Shown: one piece after another, positions 16,866 through 26,816 of the stretch
Layout of the letters: every line of letters begins with the position of its first letter
Position numbering within the stretch: the stretch's first letter is position 1
Source of the DNA: SAR324 cluster bacterium
Lineage (GTDB): Bacteria; SAR324; NAC60-12
Length of the DNA: 64,000 nt
NCBI GenBank assembly: GCA_028281495.1
Contig: JANQJU010000031.1
Coordinates: 62,001 to 126,000 of the forward strand
Direction of reading: 5' to 3'
Made by a program: the position numbers and the translations under genes
Notes under the pieces: generated by a model
The model's input: the letters and a program-made list of their open reading frames with translations, nothing else
What the model was told of the DNA's origin: nothing
The model's database searches: none

Positions 16866-18134
16866 ATGGACAAAATTGAACTCCAGCATCCCAAATTGAT
16901 CCAATTTGTGCAGTGGTTCCTTACCGAAGGCCGCCATGTCAAGACGGCTGTGGAACTCGTCTATGGTTTCATTCAACAGCTTCACTCACTTGAGGTTTCC
17001 ATCATGCGGGCCAGTATCACGTTACGCACCTTGCATCCTCAAGTGGAAACCATTTCCTTGAAATGGTGGGAGCAGGGCTTGAAACCGAATTTGCATGAAA
17101 GCCCCACCTTGCTTTCCGTTCAACATCATTCTTTTCCCAAAGGGGTGATCACCGAAGCTATTTATACTTTTGGAATATTCGGAGGAGAAAGGCATCAACG
17201 CAGCCCGTTTTATGCTTTGTTAGAAGGTGCTGATATGATTCACTTTGACATCACTCCCGAGCAAACCGAATTTGCCTATCCCATCTTAAAAGACATGCAT
17301 GCCCTGGGTGCCACAGGCTATGTGGCCCTCCCCTTAGACTACAATTCCGGTTTACGTGAAACCTGCGGATGGACCACCAAACATCCTGAGGGTTTCACCC
17401 CCGAAGCCTTGACCGTGCTGAAAGGTGCTGTCGTGTATTTGGCAATGGGCCTGGAATATCACGCCAATGAGCACAAAACCGCATCCCTACTGAGCATCTA
17501 CTTAGGCCGCAAAACAGGGAAACAGGTATTAGCAGGGAAAGTCTTACGAGGCGATGTGGAAAGTATCAAAGCGGTGATTTGGTATTCTGACTTACGGGGA
17601 TTCACCCGGCTTTCTGAAATCCATGAATCACAACAGGTCGTGGCTTGGTTGAACGATTATTTCGAAGTCGTCATGCAAACCATTGAGCAAGCCCACGGAG
17701 AGATTCTCAAGCTCATCGGCGATGCCATTTTGGCAATTTTTCCGTTAGCAACTTGTTCTGGACGTGAAATGATTCCCAAAGCCTTGAAGGTCGCCTTACA
17801 CGCCAATGCGGCGTTGGAAGCTCTCAATCAACAACGCCTCTCCCAAAAATTGCCCAGTTTGGAACATGGAATCGCCTTGCACGTAGGCACCGTGCAATAT
17901 GGCAATATTGGTTCGCCCCAACGCTTGGATTTCACTGTGATCGGACAAGCGGTGAATTTCGCATCCCGTTTGGAAGGATTGTGTAGTCATTTGGGCCAGC
18001 GCGTGTTGGTCTCTGAAGACGTTGCCCAACAGATTCCTAAAGGACTTACCAAACTGGGCGAGTTTTCCTTAAAAGGCATTGTGCAACCCCAACCGGTCTT
18101 TGCTCCCGTGTCTGACACTTGCTCCTCTCCATAA
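16866..18134 (+). CDS. Class III adenylate/guanylate cyclase with uncharacterised N-terminal domain
   Basis: 422 residues, no signal or membrane segment. The C-terminal ~200 residues form a class III cyclase catalytic domain: metal-binding Asp in IWYSDLRGFTRLSEI, Lys and second Asp in ILKLIGDAILAIF, and transition-state Asn/Arg in TVIGQAVNFASRLEGL. The family's base-selecting position, usually Asp before VN, is Gln here, so cAMP or cGMP cannot be decided. The first ~200 residues do not match a domain I can name; they may be a sensory (perhaps GAF-like) module. It follows nirD by 115 bp in the same direction, with no clear ribosome-binding site, so membership in the operon is uncertain. Confidence 0.85.
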   Translation: MDKIELQHPKLIQFVQWFLTEGRHVKTAVELVYGFIQQLHSLEVSIMRASITLRTLHPQVETISLKWWEQGLKPNLHESPTLLSVQHHSFPKGVITEAIYTFGIFGGERHQRSPFYALLEGADMIHFDITPEQTEFAYPILKDMHALGATGYVALPLDYNSGLRETCGWTTKHPEGFTPEALTVLKGAVVYLAMGLEYHANEHKTASLLSIYLGRKTGKQVLAGKVLRGDVESIKAVIWYSDLRGFTRLSEIHESQQVVAWLNDYFEVVMQTIEQAHGEILKLIGDAILAIFPLATCSGREMIPKALKVALHANAALEALNQQRLSQKLPSLEHGIALHVGTVQYGNIGSPQRLDFTVIGQAVNFASRLEGLCSHLGQRVLVSEDVAQQIPKGLTKLGEFSLKGIVQPQPVFAPVSDTCSSP

Positions 18135-18138
18135 CCCG

Positions 18139-18227
18139 GTTGACCCCATGGGGGAGTTTCATTCTGGTGACCAGTCTTCTAGGGGTCGCATTTGATACGA
18201 CCGTTGACCCCATGTGGGAGTTCCATT
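18139..18227. repeat. Pair of 25-bp direct repeats between convergent genes
   Basis: Copies at 18139-18163 and 18203-18227 share 23 of 25 bases, beginning GTTGACCCCATG and ending CATT, 64 bp apart. They lie in the short gap between the cyclase and the giant lysozyme-like gene. They could mark a junction of acquired DNA or be a short intergenic repeat family. Confidence 0.7.
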
Positions 18228-18245
18228 TCCAAACCAAGGGTTTGA

Positions 18246-21200
18246 TCATGCCATCTGTGCCCAGACATCTTCTACCACACTCTTCACTTGACTGGGCAGG
18301 GTGGACGGCAGTTTCGGACGGCGTCTCCGACGTAGATCGTCTTGAAGGCTTAGCATGGTTTCCAGAGCAAGTTTTTGATACCGAGGTGTCTTGAGGGCCT
18401 TACGAATCACGGTTTCGATCTGTGCGGTTTGTAAGGGTTGCGACGACCTCCCCCTTGAAGTCCGGCCCGTTGTGTTCCTCTGTGAACGGGCATATTTTTG
18501 AAAGGCTTCTTTGTATTCTTTCCTAAAATTCGTGCCTTTGATGGCTTGATACGCTTGGTCCCAATTTCCCGTGTTGACCGCTTCTACGAATTCCGGTTCT
18601 TCCTCAGGTAGCCGATGAATCTTCCCTCCACGTAGTGCATAAGCCCCCAAGGCTATACGGATTTTATCATTCAATCTTTTGAATCCTGGAAAAATTTTTT
18701 CAAGTTCTGTCAATTTTTGATGATTACTTATCAAAGTAACCACTCTCTGAAAAACCGCCTTATGCTCATGTTTTTTTGGGAAGAAGTTGACCATTCTTTC
18801 CCACGCTCCAAAAACCATTGCAAAATGAACCTCTTTATAGTTTTTGGTAAACTCTTGTAAACTTTCAGAGTTAGATATCACCAGAATAGCCATCAAATTT
18901 TCTATATAGGCAGGGTGCAGTTTATCATCAAATGTGACGCGGTAGCCTTGGTTACGCTGTAGAAAAGTATTCAGGGCACTTGGTTTCAATTTGAACTCAG
19001 CCAATTCCTTCTCATAATTGATCAGCTTTTTTATTGTCCCAGCATATTGTTTATGAATTTCAGGAACCCTATTTTTATTCTCTGGCTTTAGGAGTTTTTG
19101 AGCAATTGCCTGGTTATTACCAAAAGGCCCTATGTTTAAATCACCTGCTTTAGTGCGTTGTACCGATTCCGAGCCTGCTGCTTGGGTGCTTTGTGTCGAT
19201 TCCGAACTTTCCGCTTGGGTGCTTTGTGTTGATCTCGATTTTTTCGCTTCGTTAAATGCCTGCTGGTATTGTGGATAAAATTTATTGGCTTTTGCATAAT
19301 TATAAACCGTGTCCCACCTTTGGGCATTGATTTCTTTTACCAAGGTTGAGCTTTTTCCAATCTTTCTATTATTTTTTAGAAAGCCTAAAGAGCTACGACC
19401 AACAAATACTGCGATGGCAGTGCGAGCCGATTCTGGGAAATTAGAAAAATTTTTAAAGACAGTACTAAATTCTTTATACTTTTCATAGTTAGCGGCCAAG
19501 AGGATTGCTTCTGACAAAGCTGGTTTATCTATCTTTTTACCTTCTACAATTTTCTGTACTTTCACCCATTTTCCGTTCTTTAATGCTGTGTGAAACTCGT
19601 TGTTTTTCTTTACAAACTCATCAAAGCCTTCATTTGAAACAACCACCTCCTTAATGCATTTCCACAATGCTTCTTTATTAAATGACAAATGATAATCAAA
19701 CTTAGAATTTTCGAAAAATGTGTCCAATTTGTCTACATCAAGCTTTAGTTTCGCTAGCACTTTTTCATATTCTACTAACTGTTTAATACTCTTTCCATAG
19801 GCTTGTCGTATTGCAATTTCTAATTTCGAAGGAATGTTTGCTATATCGTATTGACCTCCTTTATCTGGTATTTCTTTTTCTTTTTTCAGTTGACTTGCTA
19901 TACTTCGTGCCTCTTTTTCCAATAAATCAAAATAGATTTCTAATCCAGTTTGTGGATTTTTTGTAAGAAAGTCTGCTGCTTGCTCCCACTTTCGAGCTTG
20001 TGTTAAAAGTAAGAACGGTTTCATTTTTGCATATTCATTATGTCCTTCTATATATATCATTGCAGCCAAAATCGATTTCATTTTTTGAGGTAATATCTTA
20101 AATCGAAGTGTTTTTCTTATTGTTAGATAGGATTCCAAGTCTCCTCTCGTGAGTGACATCAACTCAGAAGCTTTTTTAATTTTTAGAAAATCTTTATCTG
20201 TTAACTGTATTGCTTCCTTTTCTGGAATTACCATTACAATATTTTCTGCATGCTCAGCAACTTTAGGCCAGTTTCCAATACGCATTGCACGATGAAATCC
20301 TTGATTATATTTTATGAATTCTCCAAAATTCCCATGACTATTTGCTATCATAGTTATAATCACCTGAACAACCGAAGCAGACGTTGTATCTTTGTCAGAT
20401 TTCATGTTCAAATTTGGATTTTTTTTGAATTTTTTAAATTCAGCTTCAGTAACCCCTAATTCATTTAATATTTTTTTCATCTTATTTGAAAAATTAGACA
20501 AATCAGCAAGTGTGTCTTTATAGTTTTCTGTAACTATAGTATGTAAAACTCTTCTTTTTAAGGCAACCGAATGTTGTAAAACTTTAGTTAGATGAGCATA
20601 AACCTTTTTTGTTTCACTATCTCGTAACTCTCTCTTAGAAATATCTTTAGGAACTTGTTTTAAGGCTCGGAAAAGGTTGAGACATTTAATTGCAGCAGAG
20701 AAATTTTTATGTACACCCCAATTTGCTTTAGCAGAGTCTTCTACACCCATATCTGGATACAGTTTGACAATAGAGGCTTCAATCATTGCGTGTTGGACAG
20801 AGATAGGCAGGCGTTTAAAGGTCGGAAATAACTTGGGTAAGTATTGTTTTGCCCTGAGCTCTCCTTGGAGCTTTCTAGCAATACGTTGTTTAGTTTTTGT
20901 AGCTCTCGGTGTCGATAATACAAGTTTCAAGAAAAGATCACTAACATCTTTATTTCGAATGGGTTGGCTTGATTCAATATCTGAAGTCGCCGCAGCTGCT
21001 TCCCAAAGTTTGGCAAGGACTAATTGTTTGAGAAGAATCTTTTTTGTAGGGTCTATTCCTACAGCCTTCAATTGATTGAGTGCTAACTCTTTACCCAACG
21101 ACCTTTGAAGTATTGACAAGCGAGTTTTTATATTATTGAATCCTCCTGCACCTGTTCTGTAAGCAATGTCGATACAAGCAATAATCGCATCTAGGGGAAG

Positions 21201-22052
21201 CTGTTTATTATCATTGTCTTTATAGTGGTTTAAAAATGGAGCCAATTCTTTGAGTTTCAGGTCTACATCAATATCAAATAAAACGTCATGTGCATAATCC
21301 TCCGAAATAAAAAGAGTTGCAAAAGCACGATAGACTTTTGCCAACTTTCCTTTTCCTCGGCCATCAATGATAGCTTCTTCTAACTGGATTTCACTAGGTG
21401 TTGGTTTCGTTTCAAGAAAGGTTTCAGAAAAATCTGCGATGTCTTCTTCATATTCTTCTAATTCTGTTTGAATTTTTGACATTCCGTGCTCAAGAAAAAT
21501 CTCCCAACTATTATAGATTGGTCCATCCATTGATGAAAGTTTTTCTTTCAGATTATCAGTAAAATCATCGAGCCCTTTTAAAAAAGATACAATTTCAGCT
21601 CTAACTTTCTCGACACTCGCACCTTCTTCTTTTGAAGCGTTCTCAACAGCTTCTTCAAACAAAGCTTGGTAATGTCTGATATCTTGTGTGACTTTGTTTC
21701 CTATCAAAGTATCGAACTCAGTTCTGAGCTTTAGTTTTTTATTATTTCCTGGATCTGTCTCTTCACCATAAATATTCTCTAATATGGAGTTAAGATACTG
21801 CGATAAGTTTAGTGGTAGTTCATTTCCTTTGCCTTGCCCTACCAGATATTTTTTTAATTCGGTTAAGTAGTAACTATTGGTTCTTAATCTTTCCTTAGAG
21901 TAGGGTAATAGCAAAAGATCTTTATGGGCTTCTATATTATGCCCTACTCCAATCGTGGTATTGCCTGTCGTATCCACGTACAAGTGACGAATTAATCCTT
22001 CACCCTCTATTACAAAGTCTTTAATTCTCGGTATCCAGCTGCTGTAACTCAT
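18246..22052 (-). CDS. Giant lysozyme-like protein: split T4-lysozyme fold plus long helical repeats
   Basis: 1268 residues, no signal peptide. The N-terminus keeps the T4-lysozyme (GH24) triad with exact spacing: E18 in EGEGLIR, D27 in LYVDTTG and T33 in TTIGVGH. The second lobe of that fold appears only near 255-330 (DVDLKLKELAPFLNH...LDAIIACIDIAYRTGAGGF), so about 200 charged helical residues are inserted in the lysozyme. The rest is helical and contains three degenerate ~200-residue repeats, visible from EFIKYNQGFHRAMRIGNW (~577), EFVKKNNEFHTALKNGKW (~812) and EFTKNYKEVHFAMVFGAW (~1067). A Ser/Thr/Gln linker lies near 940-965 and a basic RRRRR near 1241. The gene is markedly A+T-rich compared with its neighbours, suggesting transfer. 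It may be a peptidoglycan-cutting effector or bacteriocin-like protein; export route and immunity protein are not apparent. Confidence 0.8.
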   Translation of the reverse strand: MSYSSWIPRIKDFVIEGEGLIRHLYVDTTGNTTIGVGHNIEAHKDLLLLPYSKERLRTNSYYLTELKKYLVGQGKGNELPLNLSQYLNSILENIYGEETDPGNNKKLKLRTEFDTLIGNKVTQDIRHYQALFEEAVENASKEEGASVEKVRAEIVSFLKGLDDFTDNLKEKLSSMDGPIYNSWEIFLEHGMSKIQTELEEYEEDIADFSETFLETKPTPSEIQLEEAIIDGRGKGKLAKVYRAFATLFISEDYAHDVLFDIDVDLKLKELAPFLNHYKDNDNKQLPLDAIIACIDIAYRTGAGGFNNIKTRLSILQRSLGKELALNQLKAVGIDPTKKILLKQLVLAKLWEAAAATSDIESSQPIRNKDVSDLFLKLVLSTPRATKTKQRIARKLQGELRAKQYLPKLFPTFKRLPISVQHAMIEASIVKLYPDMGVEDSAKANWGVHKNFSAAIKCLNLFRALKQVPKDISKRELRDSETKKVYAHLTKVLQHSVALKRRVLHTIVTENYKDTLADLSNFSNKMKKILNELGVTEAEFKKFKKNPNLNMKSDKDTTSASVVQVIITMIANSHGNFGEFIKYNQGFHRAMRIGNWPKVAEHAENIVMVIPEKEAIQLTDKDFLKIKKASELMSLTRGDLESYLTIRKTLRFKILPQKMKSILAAMIYIEGHNEYAKMKPFLLLTQARKWEQAADFLTKNPQTGLEIYFDLLEKEARSIASQLKKEKEIPDKGGQYDIANIPSKLEIAIRQAYGKSIKQLVEYEKVLAKLKLDVDKLDTFFENSKFDYHLSFNKEALWKCIKEVVVSNEGFDEFVKKNNEFHTALKNGKWVKVQKIVEGKKIDKPALSEAILLAANYEKYKEFSTVFKNFSNFPESARTAIAVFVGRSSLGFLKNNRKIGKSSTLVKEINAQRWDTVYNYAKANKFYPQYQQAFNEAKKSRSTQSTQAESSESTQSTQAAGSESVQRTKAGDLNIGPFGNNQAIAQKLLKPENKNRVPEIHKQYAGTIKKLINYEKELAEFKLKPSALNTFLQRNQGYRVTFDDKLHPAYIENLMAILVISNSESLQEFTKNYKEVHFAMVFGAWERMVNFFPKKHEHKAVFQRVVTLISNHQKLTELEKIFPGFKRLNDKIRIALGAYALRGGKIHRLPEEEPEFVEAVNTGNWDQAYQAIKGTNFRKEYKEAFQKYARSQRNTTGRTSRGRSSQPLQTAQIETVIRKALKTPRYQKLALETMLSLQDDLRRRRRPKLPSTLPSQVKSVVEDVWAQMA

Positions 22053-22433
22053 ACACTTACCCTATGATTTGAGTCTAAAAACTATGGAGAATTTCGGTCC
22101 GGTCTTGTGCATTCCGGTCCAACTCGTTTGATCTTAATTTGGTGGCGGATGAGCGGATTGATTGAAGTTTATCGTATTATCCAATTTAGCTCAATTAATT
22201 TTCTTTATTTGGATAGTTTATTTCAATGTTTCCCAAGCTGGAAGTCTGAATTGCCTGTGATATCCCCTAGAGATCTATCCAATAATAGAATTTAGCCTCT
22301 CTTATATGGAACAGTTCAAGCAATTGAGTCGTAGCGTCCTGACATGGTATTGAAAATTGAACATTGAAAGCAAAGGAGATTCCATGTTGGATGCTGTGCT
22401 AAACCATCTGGAACAAACGTGAAAAGGTGGGGG
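22053..22433. other. Non-coding A+T-rich gap
   Basis: No gene with credible codon use or a ribosome-binding site is seen. It must hold the promoter of the leftward lysozyme-like gene and the 3' end of dnaE2 transcription. Confidence 0.5.
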
Positions 22434-25400
22434 CTATCTATAATTCCGAGCCAATTCGAATTCTTCCGTGGGTAGGGGGATGCCTTCTTGAAGGGCAGCT
22501 TGGGGTTGGGGTGGATAGGGCAGGACATCAGCGGTGGAAGACATCGGCGCATACACGACTTGCACCAAAATCGAGCCAGCCCCTTGCTCTTGTTGATATC
22601 GGCCCGAGAGACACAGGAACGCTTGGCCATCAATCAATTGGCGGTACTTCAGATAAACATGCGGTTGGACCGCGAGATCGATGGAGCCGGTTTCATCCCA
22701 CAGCGTGATAAACACCATACCTTTTGCCGTGCCTGGTGATTGCCGACAGGTGACCATTCCAAAAAGATGCACCCATTGGTTGGCAGACAACGTTTTGATT
22801 TGTGCCGCATTCACCAATTGATCCAAGGGGACGGGGAAGCACCAAACGTGTTCTTTCATCAATTCGGAGGGATGCCGTCCTAAGGACGTTGAGGTGGCTT
22901 GGTAATCCAATTGAACCGCTTCCATTTCGGATTCAGGCGGCAGGTCAATAGGATCTTCTTTAGGTTCCAGGAGATCGGCGAACGGAGCCGCTGCCGCCGC
23001 CCACAGTGCCGATTTTCGCTCAAGCCCTAATACCGAAAGCGCATCGGCAGCCGCCAAAGCAGTGAGCTCCAAACGGTTCAACAACGCGGCCTTGGCAAAC
23101 TGTTCGATTGTAGCCCAAGGCCCTTGTTCATCGCGGCATGCAACCAAACATTCCACACTGTTTTGACTCAAGCCTTGAACCAAACGCATCCCCAACCGAA
23201 TGGCATAAACGGGAGTCCATTCTTCTGAATCGATTTGTTCCAAGTGATGATCCCAACGGGAATGATTCACACAGATTGGTAAAAAACGAATACCTACCTG
23301 TTGAGCACTCTTGATGAGGGTGTCTGGACGGTAAAACCCCATCGGCTGCGAATTGAGCAACGCGAGATAAAAGGCGAGCGGATAATGGCATTTCACATAC
23401 GCCGACACATATGCCAACGAAGCAAAAGACGCGGCATGGGATTCAGGGAATCCGTAGCTAGCAAACCCTTTCATTTGCCCTAAAATTTCCTGGATGAATT
23501 GTTCCGAGATGCCATTGTTCCGCATCCCATCGGCCAGCTTGCCAATCCACAGATCCACATTGCCCACAAAGTTGAAGGCTCCTAAATTTTTTCGGATTTC
23601 ATTGGCCTCTCCTGGGGTGAATCCTCCGACCGCCATTGCCACTCGCATCACCTGCTCTTGAAAAATTGGAATGCCATAAGTCCGGCGGAGGATCGGTTCC
23701 AAGCGCTTGTCGGGGACTTGCGGCTTTTCCAAACCAAATCGTCGCCGGATGTAAGGGTGCACCATTCCCCCTTGCAACGGTCCCGGCCGGATGATGGCAA
23801 CCTGCACCACCAAATCATAAAAATCGACGGGCTTGTGCCGAGGCAAAAACCCCATCTGCGCCCGCGATTCGATTTGGAACACCCCCACCGTGTCCGCTTT
23901 CTGGATCATTTCATAGGTCCGGGTGTCATCTTGAGGAATGGAAGCGAGGTCGATTTTTCGTCCATAGTAGGTGTAGAGCAGTTCGAACATTTTGCGCAGT
24001 GCTGTCAGCATGCCCAACGCCAAAATATCGATTTTAAAAAACCCCAGACCTTCGATATCTTCCTTACACCATTGGATCACGGTGCGACCTTCCATCGTGG
24101 CCGGTTCTTGAGGACACAACCAATGAAGCGGCTTGTCAGCCACCACGAACCCTCCAGAATGGATCCCTAAATGCCGGGGAAACCCGATCACTTGTGCTGC
24201 CAATGCGGGCCAAAGTTTCCAATGCAAGTCCGACACTTCAGCCGCTTTCTCCCCCAAGTCGTGTTGTAACTGCGTCACGACTTCGGAAAGCTCGCTCCCT
24301 CGGAAGGCACGGGCCTTGAGCAAATCCGAAGCCTGAGAAAGAATCGGTTCGGGAATCCCCAAAGCCTTTCCTGTGAACCGCATCGCCCCTTTAGAACGAA
24401 AAGTGATCACATTCGCCACCATAGCTGCGCGATCTCGGCCATACCGTTCATAAATATATTGAATCACTTCTTCACGGCGTTCGTGCTCAAAATCCACATC
24501 AATGTCAGGGGGATCTCCGCGTTCCAAGCTGACGAACCGCTCAAACAACAAATCCACTTGATCCGGACTGACCGCCGTGATGCCCAACACAAAACAAATC
24601 GCACTGTTCGCGGCGCTTCCTCGTCCTTGACATAAGATGTTGTGTTGTCTTGCCCACGTCACGATGTCGTAGACCGTTAAAAAGTAATCTGCAAATTGAA
24701 GCGCCTGCACCAGATGCAATTCGTGCATCAAGAGGTTGCAGATTTTTTCAGGGACCGGATTGCCATAGCGCTTTAACGCATGTTCCCAGACCAAATGCTC
24801 CAAATACGATTGGGGGGTGAACCCTGAAGGAATCATTTCTTTCGGATAGTGATACCGCAATTGTCCTAGTTCGAATTGAATGGACTGCGCCAACTCTGCC
24901 GAATCATGTAAGGCTTGTTCGTAAACGGGCAATTCCCCATAAAGCCGTTCCAAGGATTCTAAGCGATGGGGGTAACGTCGAGAATTCACAAACAGATGTT
25001 CCGAAATCTCAGAAAGGGGTTGATTCAACCGAATCGCTTGGAGCACGTCGTGGACCCGTTTTTGAGACGGTTCATGAAAAAAAATGTCTTGGGAAAGCAA
25101 GACTCGATCTTGGGAGCGTTGGGCCATGTCAAGCACCTGGGGAATCCAACAATCTTCAGCAGGGTTCAAATGACGACTGATCGCCCAATACCATCGATCT
25201 TGGAAATGGGCTTTTAATGCGTCGACTCGTTCCAACCATTCGGAGTCCGAGTCACTGAGTCCTTGCCGGAGCTTCCCCCGCATGGGTTGAATGGCCACCA
25301 AGCCCTCCACAGAGCATTCCAAAAGAGATTCCAGCGGAAGCCACGCGTCTTTTTTTCCGTCCCGATGACTCAGGCTCAACAGCTTGCATAAATTGAAATA

Positions 25401-25742
25401 GCCTTCATGTGTCAAGACCACCAAGGCTAACGTGTCCTGATAATACAAAGGCAAGTCATGATCTGGAGAGAGATGGATTTCTGCCCCGCAGTGAATTTTC
25501 AGATGCGTTTCAGTGCCCAATTGCTGCAACTTTTTTAAGACGAGATACGTCCGTGCGCACCCATAGACCCCGTCATAATCGGTAATGGTCAACGAATGAT
25601 AGTGCCCCTCAATGGCCCGTTGCACCAAATGCTTAGGATGCGAGGCTCCCTTCAAAAAAGAGAAATTGGTATGACACAGCCATTCATGCCAACCGTAATG
25701 GTGGATAAGAGAATGGGTTGAGGAGTTAGATTGAGTGCTCAT
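22434..25742 (-). CDS. dnaE2: Error-prone DNA polymerase DnaE2 (ImuC)
   Basis: 1102 residues, the length of DnaE2 rather than the shorter or longer replicative DnaE. An N-terminal PHP domain (HTNFSFLKGASHPKHLVQRA, ITDYDGVYG) is followed by the polymerase III alpha palm with the catalytic carboxylates in PPDIDVDFEHERREEV (near residue 415), the fingers and a C-terminal OB fold. DnaE2 copies past DNA lesions with the help of ImuA and ImuB and causes damage-induced mutation. The partners lie upstream on the same strand (26817-28813) but are separated by about 1 kb. The start lacks a strong ribosome-binding site (AATAGGCC upstream). Confidence 0.94.
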   Translation of the reverse strand: MSTQSNSSTHSLIHHYGWHEWLCHTNFSFLKGASHPKHLVQRAIEGHYHSLTITDYDGVYGCARTYLVLKKLQQLGTETHLKIHCGAEIHLSPDHDLPLYYQDTLALVVLTHEGYFNLCKLLSLSHRDGKKDAWLPLESLLECSVEGLVAIQPMRGKLRQGLSDSDSEWLERVDALKAHFQDRWYWAISRHLNPAEDCWIPQVLDMAQRSQDRVLLSQDIFFHEPSQKRVHDVLQAIRLNQPLSEISEHLFVNSRRYPHRLESLERLYGELPVYEQALHDSAELAQSIQFELGQLRYHYPKEMIPSGFTPQSYLEHLVWEHALKRYGNPVPEKICNLLMHELHLVQALQFADYFLTVYDIVTWARQHNILCQGRGSAANSAICFVLGITAVSPDQVDLLFERFVSLERGDPPDIDVDFEHERREEVIQYIYERYGRDRAAMVANVITFRSKGAMRFTGKALGIPEPILSQASDLLKARAFRGSELSEVVTQLQHDLGEKAAEVSDLHWKLWPALAAQVIGFPRHLGIHSGGFVVADKPLHWLCPQEPATMEGRTVIQWCKEDIEGLGFFKIDILALGMLTALRKMFELLYTYYGRKIDLASIPQDDTRTYEMIQKADTVGVFQIESRAQMGFLPRHKPVDFYDLVVQVAIIRPGPLQGGMVHPYIRRRFGLEKPQVPDKRLEPILRRTYGIPIFQEQVMRVAMAVGGFTPGEANEIRKNLGAFNFVGNVDLWIGKLADGMRNNGISEQFIQEILGQMKGFASYGFPESHAASFASLAYVSAYVKCHYPLAFYLALLNSQPMGFYRPDTLIKSAQQVGIRFLPICVNHSRWDHHLEQIDSEEWTPVYAIRLGMRLVQGLSQNSVECLVACRDEQGPWATIEQFAKAALLNRLELTALAAADALSVLGLERKSALWAAAAAPFADLLEPKEDPIDLPPESEMEAVQLDYQATSTSLGRHPSELMKEHVWCFPVPLDQLVNAAQIKTLSANQWVHLFGMVTCRQSPGTAKGMVFITLWDETGSIDLAVQPHVYLKYRQLIDGQAFLCLSGRYQQEQGAGSILVQVVYAPMSSTADVLPYPPQPQAALQEGIPLPTEEFELARNYR

Positions 25743-26390
25743 GGCCTATTGAAAAGTTTAGGGTAGGCAGCTACCAGAATTCATTTATTACGTATTGATG
25801 TGTTTTTAAAGTAAATTAATACGTTAATAAATAATATCCAACTGAAATGGGTAAGTCAAAGCGTTCTTATTGGAATAGCATTCGAAATCTTGACGGAGTT
25901 GCTTTCCTTGATATGGGTTAGCAGCCTTGCTCAATAATTTGAGTTGGAAGGAAGGGAAAAGATGGGGTTTTGGGCAAACGGAGGCGTGTCGCCGAGACGC
26001 TATGAAAATTTGAAAAGAGTATTGTCACTCACCGCAATAGCACTAGAAATTTAGCGTGAAAATCACTGATTCATCAGGGCTGCCCCAACCCTAAAACTTA
26101 TCAATCTCCACGCTATGTATGCTAATTCATAATAGGGAAGCTATGGAAGAACCGTTTAGTAAGACGGATAACTTTTCTAAATTAGGTCAATCATTATAGA
26201 TTTTTTTAAAACAAGACAAAAATAAGTCGATAGTTTTTCTATAAAAAGATTTTAGTTAAAAACAATATATTGTCATAAATTATTGAAATAATTAACTTTA
26301 ATGAGTGTATTATTATGAATTAACAAACATATTGTTAATCATTTTTTTAAGAGAAGCTTTAATACTAAATCTCATCAAAAAGAGGTTCCT
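25743..26390. other. 648-bp A+T-rich gap inside the imuAB-dnaE2 region
   Basis: No convincing gene. It holds a 14/15-bp inverted repeat at 25783-25832, and A+T-rich sequence from about 26150 that must carry the promoter of the small secreted-protein gene at 26391. Confidence 0.5.
25783..25832. promoter_or_regulatory. Inverted repeat upstream of dnaE2
   Basis: ATTTATTACGTATT (25783-25796) is mirrored by AATACGTTAATAAAT (25818-25832), with a single extra base in the right arm and a 21-base spacer. It lies 41-90 bp before the dnaE2 start and could be an operator or an RNA hairpin. Confidence 0.4.
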
Positions 26391-26756
26391 ATGAAAAAGT
26401 TAATAATTGCTACATTCTGTTTACTTCTATCTGTTCCTGCAATGGCTGCTGGGTGGACCAATTGGTTCACGATTGATTCATTGGGGTATGATCACTATTT
26501 AACCAATACTACGATAACATTTTTCTACATTATTCCGGATGGGACTATTGAAAATCCGGATTTGTGTTCTTCGTCCACTAAATATGTTGGAGGGAGCGTC
26601 CAAACGACTATCTCTGTTGGGGAAGCAATCGGCAAAATAGAACTCTCCAAATTACCAACATTGGCTTATACAGCAGGCTGGCAAATTCGCGTATACCTGA
26701 GTGGCTGTAATAATAACGAACCGTTTATCAAAAGTGTGGAAATCAAAAAGCCTTAA
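26391..26756 (+). CDS. Small secreted protein of unknown function
   Basis: 121 residues. A clear Sec signal peptide (MKKLIIATFCLLLSVPAMA, cleavage before AGWTNW) precedes a mature chain of about 100 residues, probably beta-rich, with two cysteines (in PDLCSSS and LSGCNNN) that could form a disulfide. AAGAGGTTCCT precedes the ATG. It sits alone on the plus strand between imuB and dnaE2, which normally adjoin, inside A+T-rich DNA, so it looks like an insertion into that cassette. I do not recognise the family. Confidence 0.75.
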   Translation: MKKLIIATFCLLLSVPAMAAGWTNWFTIDSLGYDHYLTNTTITFFYIIPDGTIENPDLCSSSTKYVGGSVQTTISVGEAIGKIELSKLPTLAYTAGWQIRVYLSGCNNNEPFIKSVEIKKP

Positions 26757-26771
26757 ACCCAATTCGAATAA

Positions 26772-26800
26772 GGAAAGTGGCTCTTAAAGAGTGGCTTTCC
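26772..26800. terminator. Hairpin between convergent genes
   Basis: GGAAAG/CTTTCC outer arms enclose CTCTT/AAGAG inner arms, between the ends of the small secreted-protein gene and imuB. There is no strong T-run, so it may be a weak bidirectional terminator. Confidence 0.45.
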
Positions 26801-26816
26801 ATTAGAAGGCATGAGC

